Positions 24,254-34,828 are shown, counted from the stretch's first letter. The stretch is DNA of 36,112 bases from Chloroflexota bacterium (GCA_028875245.1 JAPPEU010000003.1:1-36112); one strand, 5' to 3'. Notes: generated by a model not told the origin, from the letters alone. Numbers and translations: made by a program.

Positions 24254-26968
24254 TCAATCGTCGCTCGGCGGATGCGCGCCGTCGAGATAACCGGCGATCC
24301 ACTTCATCATATCGATCGAGCCATGCGGGTTCGCCTCGCCATGCTGCAATTGGCGCTCGATGCTGTCTTCGCCGCGGATGAGCGAGGGTTTGCTGCGTTT
24401 CTCCGCCATCTGCGTGATGCGGTGGGCCAGGTTGCGCAGATTGTTGGCCAGGATATGGCGCTGCTCCGACGAAAGCCCCTGGCTCACCTCGTCCACTTCG
24501 CGCCTGATCGTGTAGGTGTCAATCTCGTGAATATGGGCGGCGTCAAAGGCGTCAGTGATATGCTCGAGGATGGAATTCGTGGTGTTGATGGAATCGGCAA
24601 ATTCCAGCGGGCTTTGGCTGTGCAGCCAGCGCCGCATCGCCAGCACCGAATAGAGGATATGCTTTTGCGCTTCCATGCCCCGCAGCGGCGCCAGTTCGCG
24701 CTCGAGGCGCTGCAGCTGCGCGAGGCTCAGGCTATGGGTGTAAGCGCGCCACCAGGCATTCAGGCTTGCCCCCAAGGTCTTGTTCCAGAGGATCTGCCGG
24801 CAGATGCGCGCCAAGCCATCGACGACAGCGGCCAGGTCTTCCTCCGCCCCGTATTGCAGCAGCAGCTGGGTCATCGAGACGCGCGTCGCGCCTTCAATCT
24901 CCAAGTCCAGGCAGGAATCGAACAGTTTCCAGAGATGCCGATAAGACAGCTGGGCATCCGGGTGTTTCGCCAGCAGGCGCGCGAGCGCTTCCATCATGCG
25001 CTGCGCGGCCGGCTCCCACTGATAATAATCCAGCAGCGAGAAATAGGTGTCTAGCACATCCTGAGGCGTCGCGCTCTTGATGCCGCTGAGCGTATTCATG
25101 ATGGACAGGGCTTTGTCGAATGGCACCGCGTCGCGTTCCAATGCCCCGCTAATGCGAGGGAACAGCCATTCGCGATCGGCAAAACACTGCGCCGCCTCGG
25201 CGATCATCACCCGGTCATCACAGAGGATGATGTTATCGAAGAGAAAATCGACAGCGTCGTCGGTCAATTGATGGCTGGCTTCAGTGGCCAGCAGGCGCGC
25301 GACCGCCGGTGGGCGGTACACAGCGGGCAGATTCACCCGTTCATCCGCTTCATACAGGGACCAGAGCCGCTTAGCCGACGCCAGCGTGACGAGAATCTCA
25401 TCGGAGACCTGAATGCCGTGATACAAGGCGAGCAGGAAGTATTCCGCCTTGTCGTCGATCAAGCGCTCCAGCGATTCGGCCGAGGCGGTCTGCAGGGCGA
25501 TCCGCACGTTGCTTTCCAGCGCGCTGATGAGCCGTTCGTCTTCATATAAGGCATCGACGATTTCCGGCACGCGGCGGGCGGCGATCAATATCAGGTGGAT
25601 GCCGAGGTCGGCATCGGCATAGGCGCGCTCCTTCGCCAGCAAGATGCCTTCGCGCAAGGTATCGCGCAGCTGATAAGTCTTCGGTTCATGCGCGATCAAC
25701 TCCAGCCAGCCGGCCAGGGTGCCGACATCGCCTTCCTCAATGGCGACCTCGAGCGAGAGCCGCGCGGCGGTTTGCAGGCGCGGGATCCAGCCTTCGTCGA
25801 CGCCAAGATGGGTCAGGCGATTGCGAATGAAGACATAAACCGCGTCGGGTTGATCCTCCAGCATCTCGTCGAATACGCCGGCCAAGACCGCTTCGAGCTC
25901 GACGTCTTTGTCCAATTCTTCCGCCACGCGTCTGCCGGCGGCGGCGTCTCGTTCGCTCAGCGCATTTCGCAAGAGCTTCCTGATGTATTGAAAACGCATC
26001 TCGTCTGACGGCGGCGCCGCGCTGTCCAGGACGCGCAGAATGGCAGCGGTGGAGACATCGTCCGTCGGCGTCCGCAACTGGCGATTGACCCAGAAGCCCT
26101 CCGCAATCTGCTGGAGAGCCGCGCCAAGTTCGCCCGTACCCGCCTGGATTTGGCCGAGCGCCGCCAAGCCCTGGATTTCAGCCGCCAGCGCCGATACATC
26201 GCCGGTCCACAGCGTCCGCAGCGCCTCGATATAAGGATGGTCCAGCGCTTCGGGCATGACCGTTGGCTCCGCCCAATCGTAGACCTGGGCAGAGGCGTCG
26301 GGGACATCATCGGCGAAGGAAAGTTGAGGGCGATGTTGAATTTTCGCTGGCGCATGAGTGGCGAATGTCAGGCAGCCCGCCAGCGGCCCGGGAATGAGCG
26401 CCTGAATGCCGGAAATCAGGCCCAGGCGCCGCTTGAGATCGGGCGGAAACCGAGGGATGACCAGCTGCCGGTCCTGCATCAGCGCGCCTAGCAAGGTCAG
26501 CGCGTGGTCGAAGCCCTCGGCGGGCAGTTCCTTCAGAATGCGCTTGAGGTTCTCAGCCCGCGTGTCAATCTCCAGCGGCTTGAAATCAGGCGGCAGCAAT
26601 TGCGGCAGTGTCATGTTGACATCTTGCGAGGCTTCAGGCAGGAAGGTCAACCAACGCTGCCACTGATTGGCCGCTTCCGCCAGGGCGTTGGCGGGCAGAA
26701 AAACATAGTGATCGGTGAACCCGCCCGCCTGATCATTAGCCGGCTGGATCGCCGCCAGCAGCCTGCGCGTCGGGTCAAAGTGAAGCAGGGCCAGGGCCGG
26801 GCCCGGCTTGCCTTCACCATCCGGCATCGGCTGCAAGTCCACCAGCCCCGCATAAAACCGGGGATCCATCGACGGCAGCGCGCCATTGAACAGCAGCAAT
26901 TTGCGGCGCCTGTCCCCAGCCTCGCCAGTATGATGCCCCAGTACTGCGTAGTCCAGCGCCGATGACAA
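24254..26968 (-). CDS. Large mostly helical protein with a GAP1-N-like N-terminus, function unknown
   Basis: A 904-residue cytoplasmic protein with no signal peptide or membrane helix, which I cannot assign firmly. Residues 1-120 look like a compact beta-rich domain: YAVLGHHTGEAGDRRRKLLL, then LVDLQPMP, LLAAIQPANDQAGGFTDHYV and FLP. This resembles the GAP1-N domain of GTPase-associated proteins in some bacterial conflict systems (from memory, not searched). Residues 150-904 are almost entirely amphipathic helices resembling an alpha-solenoid or helical-bundle array, with a conserved-looking NAWWRAYTHSLSLAQLQRLE near the end. The codon in the start position is TTG 26968 with GGAAAGG ahead; no ATG lies upstream in frame, and the domain begins immediately. 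No GTPase gene is within the window. It is divergent from the secreted WD40 gene. Another helical scaffold is possible. Confidence 0.6.
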   Translation of the reverse strand: MSSALDYAVLGHHTGEAGDRRRKLLLFNGALPSMDPRFYAGLVDLQPMPDGEGKPGPALALLHFDPTRRLLAAIQPANDQAGGFTDHYVFLPANALAEAANQWQRWLTFLPEASQDVNMTLPQLLPPDFKPLEIDTRAENLKRILKELPAEGFDHALTLLGALMQDRQLVIPRFPPDLKRRLGLISGIQALIPGPLAGCLTFATHAPAKIQHRPQLSFADDVPDASAQVYDWAEPTVMPEALDHPYIEALRTLWTGDVSALAAEIQGLAALGQIQAGTGELGAALQQIAEGFWVNRQLRTPTDDVSTAAILRVLDSAAPPSDEMRFQYIRKLLRNALSERDAAAGRRVAEELDKDVELEAVLAGVFDEMLEDQPDAVYVFIRNRLTHLGVDEGWIPRLQTAARLSLEVAIEEGDVGTLAGWLELIAHEPKTYQLRDTLREGILLAKERAYADADLGIHLILIAARRVPEIVDALYEDERLISALESNVRIALQTASAESLERLIDDKAEYFLLALYHGIQVSDEILVTLASAKRLWSLYEADERVNLPAVYRPPAVARLLATEASHQLTDDAVDFLFDNIILCDDRVMIAEAAQCFADREWLFPRISGALERDAVPFDKALSIMNTLSGIKSATPQDVLDTYFSLLDYYQWEPAAQRMMEALARLLAKHPDAQLSYRHLWKLFDSCLDLEIEGATRVSMTQLLLQYGAEEDLAAVVDGLARICRQILWNKTLGASLNAWWRAYTHSLSLAQLQRLERELAPLRGMEAQKHILYSVLAMRRWLHSQSPLEFADSINTTNSILEHITDAFDAAHIHEIDTYTIRREVDEVSQGLSSEQRHILANNLRNLAHRITQMAEKRSKPSLIRGEDSIERQLQHGEANPHGSIDMMKWIAGYLDGAHPPSDD

Positions 26969-27092
26969 ATGGGCGCCTTTCCATCTATCGCGACCATTTC
27001 AATGTCATATCATTGTGTCAAATTGTGGCCGGACTTTCAAGGACACAGGTTTTCGGGGAGTGGGTACGGCGAGAGCGCGCGGGCGGGCGTGA

Positions 27093-27098
27093 TATAAT
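27093..27098 (+). promoter_or_regulatory. Possible -10 box (TATAAT) of the secreted WD40 gene
   Basis: GATATAATC lies 38 bases before GTG 27137 in the 168-base divergent gap, with no convincing -35. The implied leader is about 30 bases. Confidence 0.4.
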
Positions 27099-27136
27099 CA
27101 GCGGATTGCAGCGGTGGATGGCTCCGGGGGATTGCG

Positions 27137-28774
27137 GTGAAGTCTGCAGGCGCGAAGTTCTTCATACTTCTCATGTTCGCTGCCTTGGCGGCGCAAACGG
27201 GCGGGCAGGGAGCGCCGGCGCAAATTGACGCCGCGCTGCGGGATTTGAGCGGGCGGCTCGGTTATTCTGTCGGCATCGGCAGCTTGTCGAATTGGCGCTG
27301 GGAACAAGTGAACTTCCCGAACAGCGCGCTGGGCTGCCCAGGCGTTTCCGGCAGCGGCGCCGCCGTTCTCGGCTATCAATTCCAGTTGACTTACAATGCG
27401 AACACTTACGATTATCGCGTCTCCAACGATGGCGCGCGGCTTGTATACTGCGGCCTCATTGACGCGGCCGGCGCGGCAGCCGCCCCCGAAGCCGAAGCGC
27501 CATACAGCAACCGGCTTTGCAGCGACGCGGCGACCGGCGGGCCCTACATGCGCTCGCGGATCAACGCCGGCCTGGAGGTCGAAGCGCTCGCCGGGAGCCT
27601 GAATCTGCGCGGCCACCCGTCGCTCGAGGCGCCGGTCTTGCTGGATATCCCGGCAAGATTGCCCTTGCGCATAACCGCCGGTCCCGATTGCGTCGATGGC
27701 TATGTTTGGTGGCTGGCGATCTTCAATGACCAGACGGGTTATATCGCCGAAGCCGGCGACGGAGATTATTATGTGCAGCCCCTGGCGCCGCCCGCTATCC
27801 CCAGCCGCGAGACGCTCAATATCAACCTCGTCGCCTATCTGCAGGAATTCGGCAGGCTTCACGGCAACTTCCAGCCCGCTCACGATTGGTCCTCCGACAA
27901 TCGTTACCTGGCGATGCCGGGGGCAATCGGATCCGACAGTGTCTGGCTCTACGACCTGCGGCAGCCGAGTTTGACACCGGTTCTCTTGGAATTCGATCAA
28001 GGCATTTCGACGCTGGCCTTCCGGCCGGATCAGGCGCAGTTCGCTTTCGGCAGCGATGCCGGTAGCTTGCATCTTTGGCAGATCGTCGACGGCGCGCCGG
28101 CGACTTTCAGCGAACGACTCTACTTGAATGCGCATGAGGGCCCCGTCTCAGCCATCGCCTTTAGCCCGGATGGCGAGAAGTTTGCAAGCGCCGGACCGGA
28201 GGCGAATACACAGGCCGATGTGGATCGCAGATTCGCCGCGATTGTCTGGGATCTGCCGACGGTTGCGCAGGAGTCGGTCCTGACGGGAAATGGCGAGTTG
28301 ATTCACAAACTTGCCTTCAGCCCAAACGGAGACAGCATTTTCTCGGCGGGAGACAACAGTCGCGGGGTTTGGGCTGTGAGCAGTGGCGAGCGTTTCGGAA
28401 GTTTTGGCCTGTCCGCCGTGTTGACAGCGGTTGAATACAGCCCGGCCGGTCAGCAGTTTGCCTGGGCGCAAGCGGCGCCCGGCGCCAGTCTGGAGATCCT
28501 TGATCCGGTCTCGTTCGCGAGCTTGGCCAGTTACCCCGTGCCGACCAGCAATGTGACATCGCTGGGATTCAGCCCGGACGGCGCCATGCTTGCGGTGGGC
28601 GCGGCCGAGGGCGTCTTCTCGGTTTGGGATACGAAAGCGCATCAATTGCTGACCACGCGCGAAACCGATGGCGCGATCCATGACATCAGCTTCAGCCCGG
28701 ACGGCAGCTTGATCGCCGTCTCGACAGCGAAGCGCAGTTTGCATCTTTATGGCGTGCCGCTGGGCTCCGGCTGA
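27137..28774 (+). CDS. Secreted protein with SH3b-like domain and seven-blade WD40 propeller
   Basis: A 545-residue exported protein, probably a surface binding or scaffolding protein. GTG 27137 has GGGGG six bases ahead and begins a signal peptide (FFILLMFAALAAQTGG). Residues 25-105 form a small domain (WRWEQVNFPNSALGCPG, YQFQLTYNANTYDYRVS) that I recall from other Anaerolineae secreted proteins. Residues 150-220 look like a bacterial SH3 domain (LNLRGHPSLEAPVLLDIP, GYIAEAG). From about 235 there are seven WD40-type blades, each with a SPDG- or SPNG-like turn (for example AFSPDGEKFASAG, GFSPDGAMLAVGA), enough for one closed propeller. No enzyme motif is seen. It converges with the TolB-like gene, leaving only 9 bases between stops. 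Confidence 0.78.
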   Translation: MKSAGAKFFILLMFAALAAQTGGQGAPAQIDAALRDLSGRLGYSVGIGSLSNWRWEQVNFPNSALGCPGVSGSGAAVLGYQFQLTYNANTYDYRVSNDGARLVYCGLIDAAGAAAAPEAEAPYSNRLCSDAATGGPYMRSRINAGLEVEALAGSLNLRGHPSLEAPVLLDIPARLPLRITAGPDCVDGYVWWLAIFNDQTGYIAEAGDGDYYVQPLAPPAIPSRETLNINLVAYLQEFGRLHGNFQPAHDWSSDNRYLAMPGAIGSDSVWLYDLRQPSLTPVLLEFDQGISTLAFRPDQAQFAFGSDAGSLHLWQIVDGAPATFSERLYLNAHEGPVSAIAFSPDGEKFASAGPEANTQADVDRRFAAIVWDLPTVAQESVLTGNGELIHKLAFSPNGDSIFSAGDNSRGVWAVSSGERFGSFGLSAVLTAVEYSPAGQQFAWAQAAPGASLEILDPVSFASLASYPVPTSNVTSLGFSPDGAMLAVGAAEGVFSVWDTKAHQLLTTRETDGAIHDISFSPDGSLIAVSTAKRSLHLYGVPLGSG

Positions 28775-28783
28775 TACCGGGGG

Positions 28784-29728
28784 CTAGCGATTCCTCAGCC
28801 AGTCGGGCTCGAGTACGTCAATGCCTTCGAGCGTCAGCGCCTTTGCATTGCCGAATAGCATGTGAAGAGGACTGCCGGATTCGGGCGGTATTGACAGCGC
28901 GCGCATAGCCGACGGTCGGTCGAGATCGAGCAAAAACAGGAGACCGGGAAACTTGGTAACGGATTGGTAGGCGATCTGCCCGGGCTGGTTGGTGAAGGTG
29001 GCGCCCTGTTCGTCGCGGCCGGCCGGGGTCAGAGGGCTGGCGCGCCCGCTTGCCAGATCCAGTTGAACCAGATTCCAGGAACCATCGCGAAAAGAATCAT
29101 AGACGATTGTGCCGCCATCCGGCGACCATGCCGCCTGCGCATCCCAGTATTCGTCCCGGGTCAAGGCCTGGCTTGCCCCGCTGGCGATGTCGTAGATGAA
29201 GATATCGCCGCCGGCGTCAAAGACCAGCGCGCTGCCATCGGGCGACCAGGACGGGCGGTTGTAATCCGTCTCGTTGAAGCTGAGCTGGCGAGGGTCGCCG
29301 CCGTCCGCGTCGATCAAGAAGAACTGATGGACGCCGCGCGGATTGGCTTGGTAGACGATGGCGTCGCCAGCCGGGGACCATTCCGGAGACAGATCGTCAA
29401 ATGAATTGTCGGTGAGTTGACGGGGCGCCCCGTCGCCGAGCCGCAGGAGATAGAGCTCGGCATCGCCGCCCGATCTGGAAGCGAATGCCAGCTCGCCTGA
29501 ATGCGGGGAAATGCTCGGCTGAAAGACATCGCCGCCAGCTTGGGGCAGGGCAGCCCGCAATCCCCGGCTCAAGTCGGCGATCGTCAACTGAAGCTGGCCC
29601 GATACCCTGGCGACGAAGACCGCTTGCTCGCCCGCGGCAAGTTGAGGCGCAAGCGCGCTTGCGAGCAGTACGAAGCCCAGGCTCGCTGGCAATGACATGA
29701 CGCTCAAGCGCAAAATGATGCGAAACAT
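28784..29728 (-). CDS. Secreted TolB-like (PD40) beta-propeller protein
   Basis: A 314-residue exported protein. The N-terminal hydrophobic stretch (MSLPASLGFVLLASALAPQL) looks like a signal peptide cut near LAAGEQ. Five or six PD40/TolB-type repeats follow, with motifs such as SISPHSGELAFASRSGGDAE, PEWSPAGDAIVYQANPRG, PSWSPDGSALVFDAGGD and AAWSPDGGTIVYDSF. This form of propeller usually binds proteins or glycans. No catalytic domain is attached. There is no Tol-Pal system nearby, so a TolB role should not be assumed. Confidence 0.8.
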   Translation of the reverse strand: MFRIILRLSVMSLPASLGFVLLASALAPQLAAGEQAVFVARVSGQLQLTIADLSRGLRAALPQAGGDVFQPSISPHSGELAFASRSGGDAELYLLRLGDGAPRQLTDNSFDDLSPEWSPAGDAIVYQANPRGVHQFFLIDADGGDPRQLSFNETDYNRPSWSPDGSALVFDAGGDIFIYDIASGASQALTRDEYWDAQAAWSPDGGTIVYDSFRDGSWNLVQLDLASGRASPLTPAGRDEQGATFTNQPGQIAYQSVTKFPGLLFLLDLDRPSAMRALSIPPESGSPLHMLFGNAKALTLEGIDVLEPDWLRNR

Positions 29729-30180
29729 GCCTCCGCCTGTTAAACTCCCCCAAGCGACCGGTCCACGCGGGGGGAATATAGCAGGACGGCGTCTCGGCTG
29801 GGCGCCTCGGCAGCGCGCGATCGGGCCAGGGCAATCGCATCAAATTATTTTTCAACACAGAGGACGCAGAGGACACAGAGGTCAGGTAGTTTCTGACGAC
29901 AATTCCTCCAAATCCACCGTTTGAATAGGGCAAAGCTGCCAGAGAAACTTCATTTGCCGCTCAACAAATACAGTTGAAACAGAACATAAGCGTCTATTTT
30001 GTTTTTCTCTGCGATCTCTGCGCCCTCTGTAGTTAATTTTTAGTTTGAGTTTGTATCATTTTAGTTTCATCATTTTGAAGCGATTGCCCCGGCAATCGGG
30101 CGGGCTGTGAAGCGGGTATGAATGTGTTATACTGATGCGATATTAATGTTATGATTCGCTTGCGCGGCTAGAGGGAATTT
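29729..30180. repeat. 452-base intergenic region with an inverted pair of CACAGAGG-type halves
   Basis: At 29845-29882 there is CAACACAGAGGACGCAGAGG followed by ACACAGAGG. At 29998-30045 the inverted partner reads CTCTGCGATCTCTGCGCCCT then CTGTAGTTAA. The two halves enclose about 115 bases, giving about 200 bases in all with inverted ends, like the 17041 element. The remaining DNA, up to the kinase start, is AT-rich and holds its likely promoter. No gene is seen. Confidence 0.6.
30128..30133 (+). promoter_or_regulatory. Possible -10 box (TATACT) of the kinase gene
   Basis: GTGTTATACTG includes an extended TG three bases ahead of TATACT, 47 bases before ATG 30181. The -35 region is weak. GAGGG at 30171-30175 is the ribosome site. 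Confidence 0.35.
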
Positions 30181-33100
30181 ATGGAAATACTAGAATTAGC
30201 GGGCCAGACGATCAAGGGCTATGAATTTGGCGATTTGCTGGGGCAGGGTGGCTTCGGCGTTGTTTATCGCGCGCATCAGAGCGTGGTCACGCGCGACGTG
30301 GCCATCAAAGTGGTCTCGCCCAAGTATGCCAATCAGCCGGAATTCATTCGCCGATTCGAAAGCGAAGCGCAGGTGGTCGCCCGGCTTGAGCACCCTCATA
30401 TCGTCCCGCTTTACGATTTCTGGCGCGAGCCGGATAGCACCTGCCTGGTCATGCGCTATTTGAGCGCCGGCAGCCTGCGCGACTTGATCGAAAAACAGGG
30501 CGTACTCGACATCAGTTTGACCGCCAAGATTGTGGAACAGGTCGGCAGCGCGCTGAACTTCGCCCATAACAGCGGCGTCGTGCATCAAGACATCAAGGCG
30601 GACAACATCTTTTTGGATGCAAGCAACAACGCCTATCTCAGCGATTTCGGCATCGCCAAGGAAGTCGGCGCTGATGGCAGCGATGGCGAGGACACGCTCG
30701 TCGGCACGCCCGCCTACATGGCGCCCGAGCAAATCCGCGGTGAAGGCGCCGGCCCGCTCAGCGACATCTATGCCTTTGGCATCATGCTCTATGAAATGTT
30801 ATCCGGCAGCCGCCCCTTCGCCGAAGAGACGCTGGCGACTCTGGTCTACAAACACCTCAATGAGCCGCTGCCCATGATCGATCACAATGCGCTCAACCTG
30901 CCGCCCGCCTTCAATTCAATCATTCAACGCGCCACCGCGAAGGACCCGAGCGACCGTTACCCCGATGCGCTGTCGCTGATGATGGAGTTTCAGCAGGCGC
31001 TGCGCCAGGGCGACGCCACTGCCGAGCTCGAGCTGGAAGAGCTTGACCTCTCCGAATTTGAATTGATCGAGACCAAGAATCCCTACAAAGGCTTGCGCGC
31101 CTTTCAACAAGCGGATTCCAACGATTTCTTCGGCCGCAGCGCCATGATCGAACGCGTCTTGGGGCGGCTTCAGGAAGATGTGGTCGAGAACAATTTTCTG
31201 GCCGTCATCGGGCCGAGCGGCAGCGGCAAATCCAGCCTGGTGAAAGCCGGCGTGCTGCCCGCCCTGCGCGACGGCGGCGTGCCGGGGTCGGAAGATTGGT
31301 TCTACGCCGAAATGGTGCCGGGCGAGATGCCGCTGGAAGAACTGGCGGCGGCGCTTTTGAGCGTGTCGACTTCAGCGCTGCCCGGCGTGGTCGAGACGCT
31401 GCGCGATCATGTGGATGGCCTGGCGCAGGGTGTTTACGAAGCGCTGCCCGCCAGCGACAGCAAACTCTTGCTGATGATTGACCAGTTTGAAGAGCTCTTC
31501 ACGCAGGTCGAGCGGGAAAGCGATCGTCAGCAATTCCTCGATCTGATCCTGAATGCGGTCAAGGCGGAAGACAGCCCCATCATCATCATCGCTACCTTGC
31601 GCGCCGATTTCTACGATCGGCCGCTCATGTACCAAGGTTTTGGCGAGCTTATCAGAGCGCGTACCGAGCTCGTCCTGCCGCTGAACGATGAAGAGCTGGC
31701 TGAGACGATTGTGGGGCCGGCTCAGAATGTTGGCGCCATCATTGAAGACGGGCTGATAGAGATCATTATCGAAGACGTCCGCGAACAGCCCGGCGCCCTG
31801 CCGCTGCTGCAATACGCCTTGACCGAGCTTTTTGAACAGCGCGAAGGCGCGCTGCTGACCATCGCCGCCTATCAAGATATTGGCGGAACGCTGGGCGCTT
31901 TGGCGAAGCGCGCCGAAGAGGTCTTCCTGCGCTTCAATGAGGCGGGGCAGAATATGGCGCGGCAGATTTTCTTGCGCCTGGTCACGCTGGGCGAGGGCCA
32001 GGAAGATACACGCCGCCGCATTCTTCGCACTGAATTGCTGACCTTGGGCGCCCGCCAAGTCGCCGAAGATGTCATCGACCGCTTCGGGCGCTATCGCCTG
32101 CTGACCTTTGATCGCGACGATGCCACGCGCAGCCCCACAGTAGAGGTGGCGCATGAGGCGCTCATCCGCCGGTGGGAGCGCCTGCGCGAATGGCTGACCG
32201 AGAGCCGAAACGATGTCCGGCTTGAGCGCGAATTGTTTAACGCCGCGCAAGACTGGGATATGGCGGACAAAGACAAGAGTTATTTGATGCAGGGCAACCG
32301 CCTGCTGACATTTGAAGAATGGTCCGAAAGCACAAGCCTGCGCCTCAATGAACTGGAAATCGGCTACCTTGACGCCAGCCTGAAGGCGCGCGACAAACGC
32401 GAAGCCGAGGAGCGGGCGCGCCAGGAACGCGAACGCGAGCTGGAAAGACAGAAGGCGCGCAACATGCGCATCGCCGCCGCAATCTTTGGCCTGGCGGCTG
32501 TGGTCGCCGTCGTGCTTAGCCTGTTCGCCTTCGACCAGCGAAATAAAGCGGACGAACAGCGGACGATCGCCGAAGATCAGCGCGCCATTGCCGACGAGCA
32601 GCGCGAGATCGCGGTTGAAGCGATGCACGAGGCCGAGACGAATGAGCGCAAGAATCTCAGCCTGGCCCTGGCTTCCAACGCGCGCGCCGCGCTCAGCGAG
32701 AACAACCCGGCGTTGGCTTTGCCGGTCGCCATCGAAGCGCGCAAGGTATTTGATCCGCCGGAAGCCGAGGTCCTGCGCGTCCTCGGCCAGGCGGCTTTTT
32801 CGCCCGGTCCGCGCTTCCGCTTCAGCGATTCGCCGCGCTCCATCCTGGGCGTCGACTTCAACGCGGATGGCTCCATCGGCGCATTCGCCGGCAGCGAGGG
32901 CGTCGTCAGGCTTTTTGACACCAGCAGCGGCGAGCTGCTGCAAAGCATTGAAACGGGCAGCCCGATTAGCGCGGTCGCCTTCAGCCCGGATGGCAGCGCG
33001 CTCGCGGCAGCGCTGTCGGACAACACGGTCGGCCTCTGGCATGTCCGCAGCGGCGAAGAGCGGGGGCGGCTGCGCGGGCACGAGGATATTGTCACCGATG

Positions 33101-34809
33101 TCGAATTCAGCCCGGACGGCGCGCTGCTCGCCTCATCCAGCGCCGACAGCAGCGTCGTCCTTTGGGATGTCGCCAATGGAGAAGCGCTGCGCACCCTGCA
33201 GAAGCACGTCGATTACGTCATCAAGCTGAGTTTTAGTTCCGATGGGGCGCGGCTGGCTAGCGCATCGTCCTCTTTTGGCGTTCGCGATGCAGACCGCACT
33301 ACCGAGCACAACACGGTTCAAATCTGGGATGTGACCAGCGGCGAGAACCTTCTCACGATTCCGCCGGATGGCACCGGCTATTACCGCGATGTGGAATTCA
33401 GTCCCGATGACAGCCTTTTCGCCGCCACGACCTGGAGCTCGGCCTTGGGCGGAACGGCACGGGTTTATGATGCCGAAACCGGTGAAGAGCTTTACCGCTT
33501 GTATGCCCACCGGGATACGCTTTCCAACCTCGAATTCTCGCCCGATGGCGAGCTGCTGGCGACTGCCTCGAATGACGCGACCGTCAAACTTTGGGATTTC
33601 GACAAAGGCGTCTTGGTCACCAGCTATGTTGACTTTCCCTATCGCGTGCAGGACATCGAATTCTCCCCCGATGGCGAGACTATGCTCATCGGTTTGGGCG
33701 AGTCGGAGACCTCGGGCCGGCCCAATCCGGAAGATGCGCCGGCCGACAGCTCGGCCTTCCTCTGGGACCTGCGCAACCGCATGCAGACGCTGCAGTACGA
33801 GGGCAATACGAATTGGACCTGGGCGGCCGATATCAGCGACGACGGAGCCATGATCGCCTCCGGCGCCGGGCCCCTTTTCATGCCGCCTGATCCGGCAGAC
33901 CTGGACGCCACCGTGCGCGTATGGGACGCGGAAACCGGCGCCCCCCTGGCCGTGCTGGAAGGCCATGAAAATACGGTCGATTCAGTGCGCTTTGAACCGG
34001 ATGGCGTTCACATCCTCTCCGCCAGCTGGGATGGCACGATCCGGCGCTGGGACTGGACCAGTGGCGAGCAGGTTCGCCTGTACGAAATTCCCGACGCGCC
34101 GCGCGTCTATATGATTGAGCTGCTGCCGAATGGCGAGCAGTTCATTTCGGGCTCGCATGACGGGGTTATCCGCCTCTGGGATATCGAGAGCGGCGAGGTG
34201 CTGCGCGAATACATCGGGCATACGGATCCAGTGAACGGTGTTCATCTCAGCAGCGATGGCCGGCTCCTGGTCAGCGCCGCCGGGAACTGGTTCTCCGACG
34301 ACCAGACGATACGCTTGTGGAATGTGGAGAGCGGCGAGTTGCTGCATACCTTTGCCGGGCACGATCATATCGTCAATTACGCGCAGATTTCGCCGGACGA
34401 GGAGTTCATCGTCAGCACGAGTTGGGATGGCACCGTGCGCATGTGGGATGTCGAAAGCGGCGAAGAGATACGCCAATTCATCGGGCACAACGGCTACACC
34501 TTTGGCATCGCCATCAGCCAGGACAGCCAGATCGTCCTCACTACCTCGTCGGATTACACGGTGCGGATGTGGAATACGGCCACGGGCGAGGAACTCATCC
34601 GCTTCGACCAGCATACGGACTGGATCCAGGAAGTGGTCTTCAGCCCGGATGAGTCCTTTGCCGTCTCGGCTGGTCAGGACTTCGCCCTGCGGCGGCGGCA
34701 GGTCATGCGGACGGCGGACGAACTGGTCGACTGGGCGCGGAATAACCGCTACATCCGAGCGCTTTCCTGCGCCGAGCGTCAATCTTACCGGCTCGATTGC
34801 GAACCCTGA
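30181..34809 (+). CDS. Ser/Thr protein kinase – STAND ATPase – WD40 (14 repeats) signalling protein
   Basis: A 1542-residue membrane-associated signalling protein. Kinase domain, residues 14-275: GQGGFG loop, K43 (VAIKVV), E62, H135-Q136-D137 catalytic loop with N142, D155-F156-G157, and APEQ at 181-184. The HRD arginine is glutamine, making it a non-RD kinase. A STAND-type NTPase follows from about 300 ([20 protein letters not shown]), with Walker [10 protein letters not shown] at 344-352 and Walker [13 protein letters not shown] around D434. A charged helix rich in [13 protein letters not shown] precedes a transmembrane segment at about 763-785, then another coiled region. Residues about 880-1510 hold 14 WD40 repeats (for example [20 protein letters not shown]), enough for two propellers, the last being degenerate. 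The tail ([18 protein letters not shown]) is one I recall from Chloroflexota relatives. The kinase and ATPase should be cytoplasmic, with the propellers outside. The amidase gene follows on the same strand. Confidence 0.9.
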   Translation: MEILELAGQTIKGYEFGDLLGQGGFGVVYRAHQSVVTRDVAIKVVSPKYANQPEFIRRFESEAQVVARLEHPHIVPLYDFWREPDSTCLVMRYLSAGSLRDLIEKQGVLDISLTAKIVEQVGSALNFAHNSGVVHQDIKADNIFLDASNNAYLSDFGIAKEVGADGSDGEDTLVGTPAYMAPEQIRGEGAGPLSDIYAFGIMLYEMLSGSRPFAEETLATLVYKHLNEPLPMIDHNALNLPPAFNSIIQRATAKDPSDRYPDALSLMMEFQQALRQGDATAELELEELDLSEFELIETKNPYKGLRAFQQADSNDFFGRSAMIERVLGRLQEDVVENNFLAVIGPSGSGKSSLVKAGVLPALRDGGVPGSEDWFYAEMVPGEMPLEELAAALLSVSTSALPGVVETLRDHVDGLAQGVYEALPASDSKLLLMIDQFEELFTQVERESDRQQFLDLILNAVKAEDSPIIIIATLRADFYDRPLMYQGFGELIRARTELVLPLNDEELAETIVGPAQNVGAIIEDGLIEIIIEDVREQPGALPLLQYALTELFEQREGALLTIAAYQDIGGTLGALAKRAEEVFLRFNEAGQNMARQIFLRLVTLGEGQEDTRRRILRTELLTLGARQVAEDVIDRFGRYRLLTFDRDDATRSPTVEVAHEALIRRWERLREWLTESRNDVRLERELFNAAQDWDMADKDKSYLMQGNRLLTFEEWSESTSLRLNELEIGYLDASLKARDKREAEERARQERERELERQKARNMRIAAAIFGLAAVVAVVLSLFAFDQRNKADEQRTIAEDQRAIADEQREIAVEAMHEAETNERKNLSLALASNARAALSENNPALALPVAIEARKVFDPPEAEVLRVLGQAAFSPGPRFRFSDSPRSILGVDFNADGSIGAFAGSEGVVRLFDTSSGELLQSIETGSPISAVAFSPDGSALAAALSDNTVGLWHVRSGEERGRLRGHEDIVTDVEFSPDGALLASSSADSSVVLWDVANGEALRTLQKHVDYVIKLSFSSDGARLASASSSFGVRDADRTTEHNTVQIWDVTSGENLLTIPPDGTGYYRDVEFSPDDSLFAATTWSSALGGTARVYDAETGEELYRLYAHRDTLSNLEFSPDGELLATASNDATVKLWDFDKGVLVTSYVDFPYRVQDIEFSPDGETMLIGLGESETSGRPNPEDAPADSSAFLWDLRNRMQTLQYEGNTNWTWAADISDDGAMIASGAGPLFMPPDPADLDATVRVWDAETGAPLAVLEGHENTVDSVRFEPDGVHILSASWDGTIRRWDWTSGEQVRLYEIPDAPRVYMIELLPNGEQFISGSHDGVIRLWDIESGEVLREYIGHTDPVNGVHLSSDGRLLVSAAGNWFSDDQTIRLWNVESGELLHTFAGHDHIVNYAQISPDEEFIVSTSWDGTVRMWDVESGEEIRQFIGHNGYTFGIAISQDSQIVLTTSSDYTVRMWNTATGEELIRFDQHTDWIQEVVFSPDESFAVSAGQDFALRRRQVMRTADELVDWARNNRYIRALSCAERQSYRLDCEP

Positions 34810-34822
34810 TCCGGAATTCTCC

Positions 34823-34828
34823 TATAAT
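34823..34828 (+). promoter_or_regulatory. Possible -10 box (TATAAT) of the amidase gene
   Basis: CCTATAATGG lies 44 bases before ATG 34873 in the 63-base gap after the kinase gene. TTGCGA at 34797 is a poor, over-spaced -35, so read-through from the kinase promoter is equally possible. Confidence 0.35.

Noticed and set aside
24203..25054. 283-codon plus-strand frame opposite the 904-residue gene
   Set aside because: No motif, and the minus-strand frame is continuous over 2.7 kb.
28784..29728. TolB of a Tol-Pal system
   Set aside because: Only the PD40 repeats match; there is no TolB N-terminal domain and no tolQRA or pal gene nearby.
31372..33081. 569-codon minus-strand frame inside the kinase/STAND gene
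   Set aside because: The plus strand encodes continuous STAND and WD40 sequence here; the antisense product has no recognisable motif.
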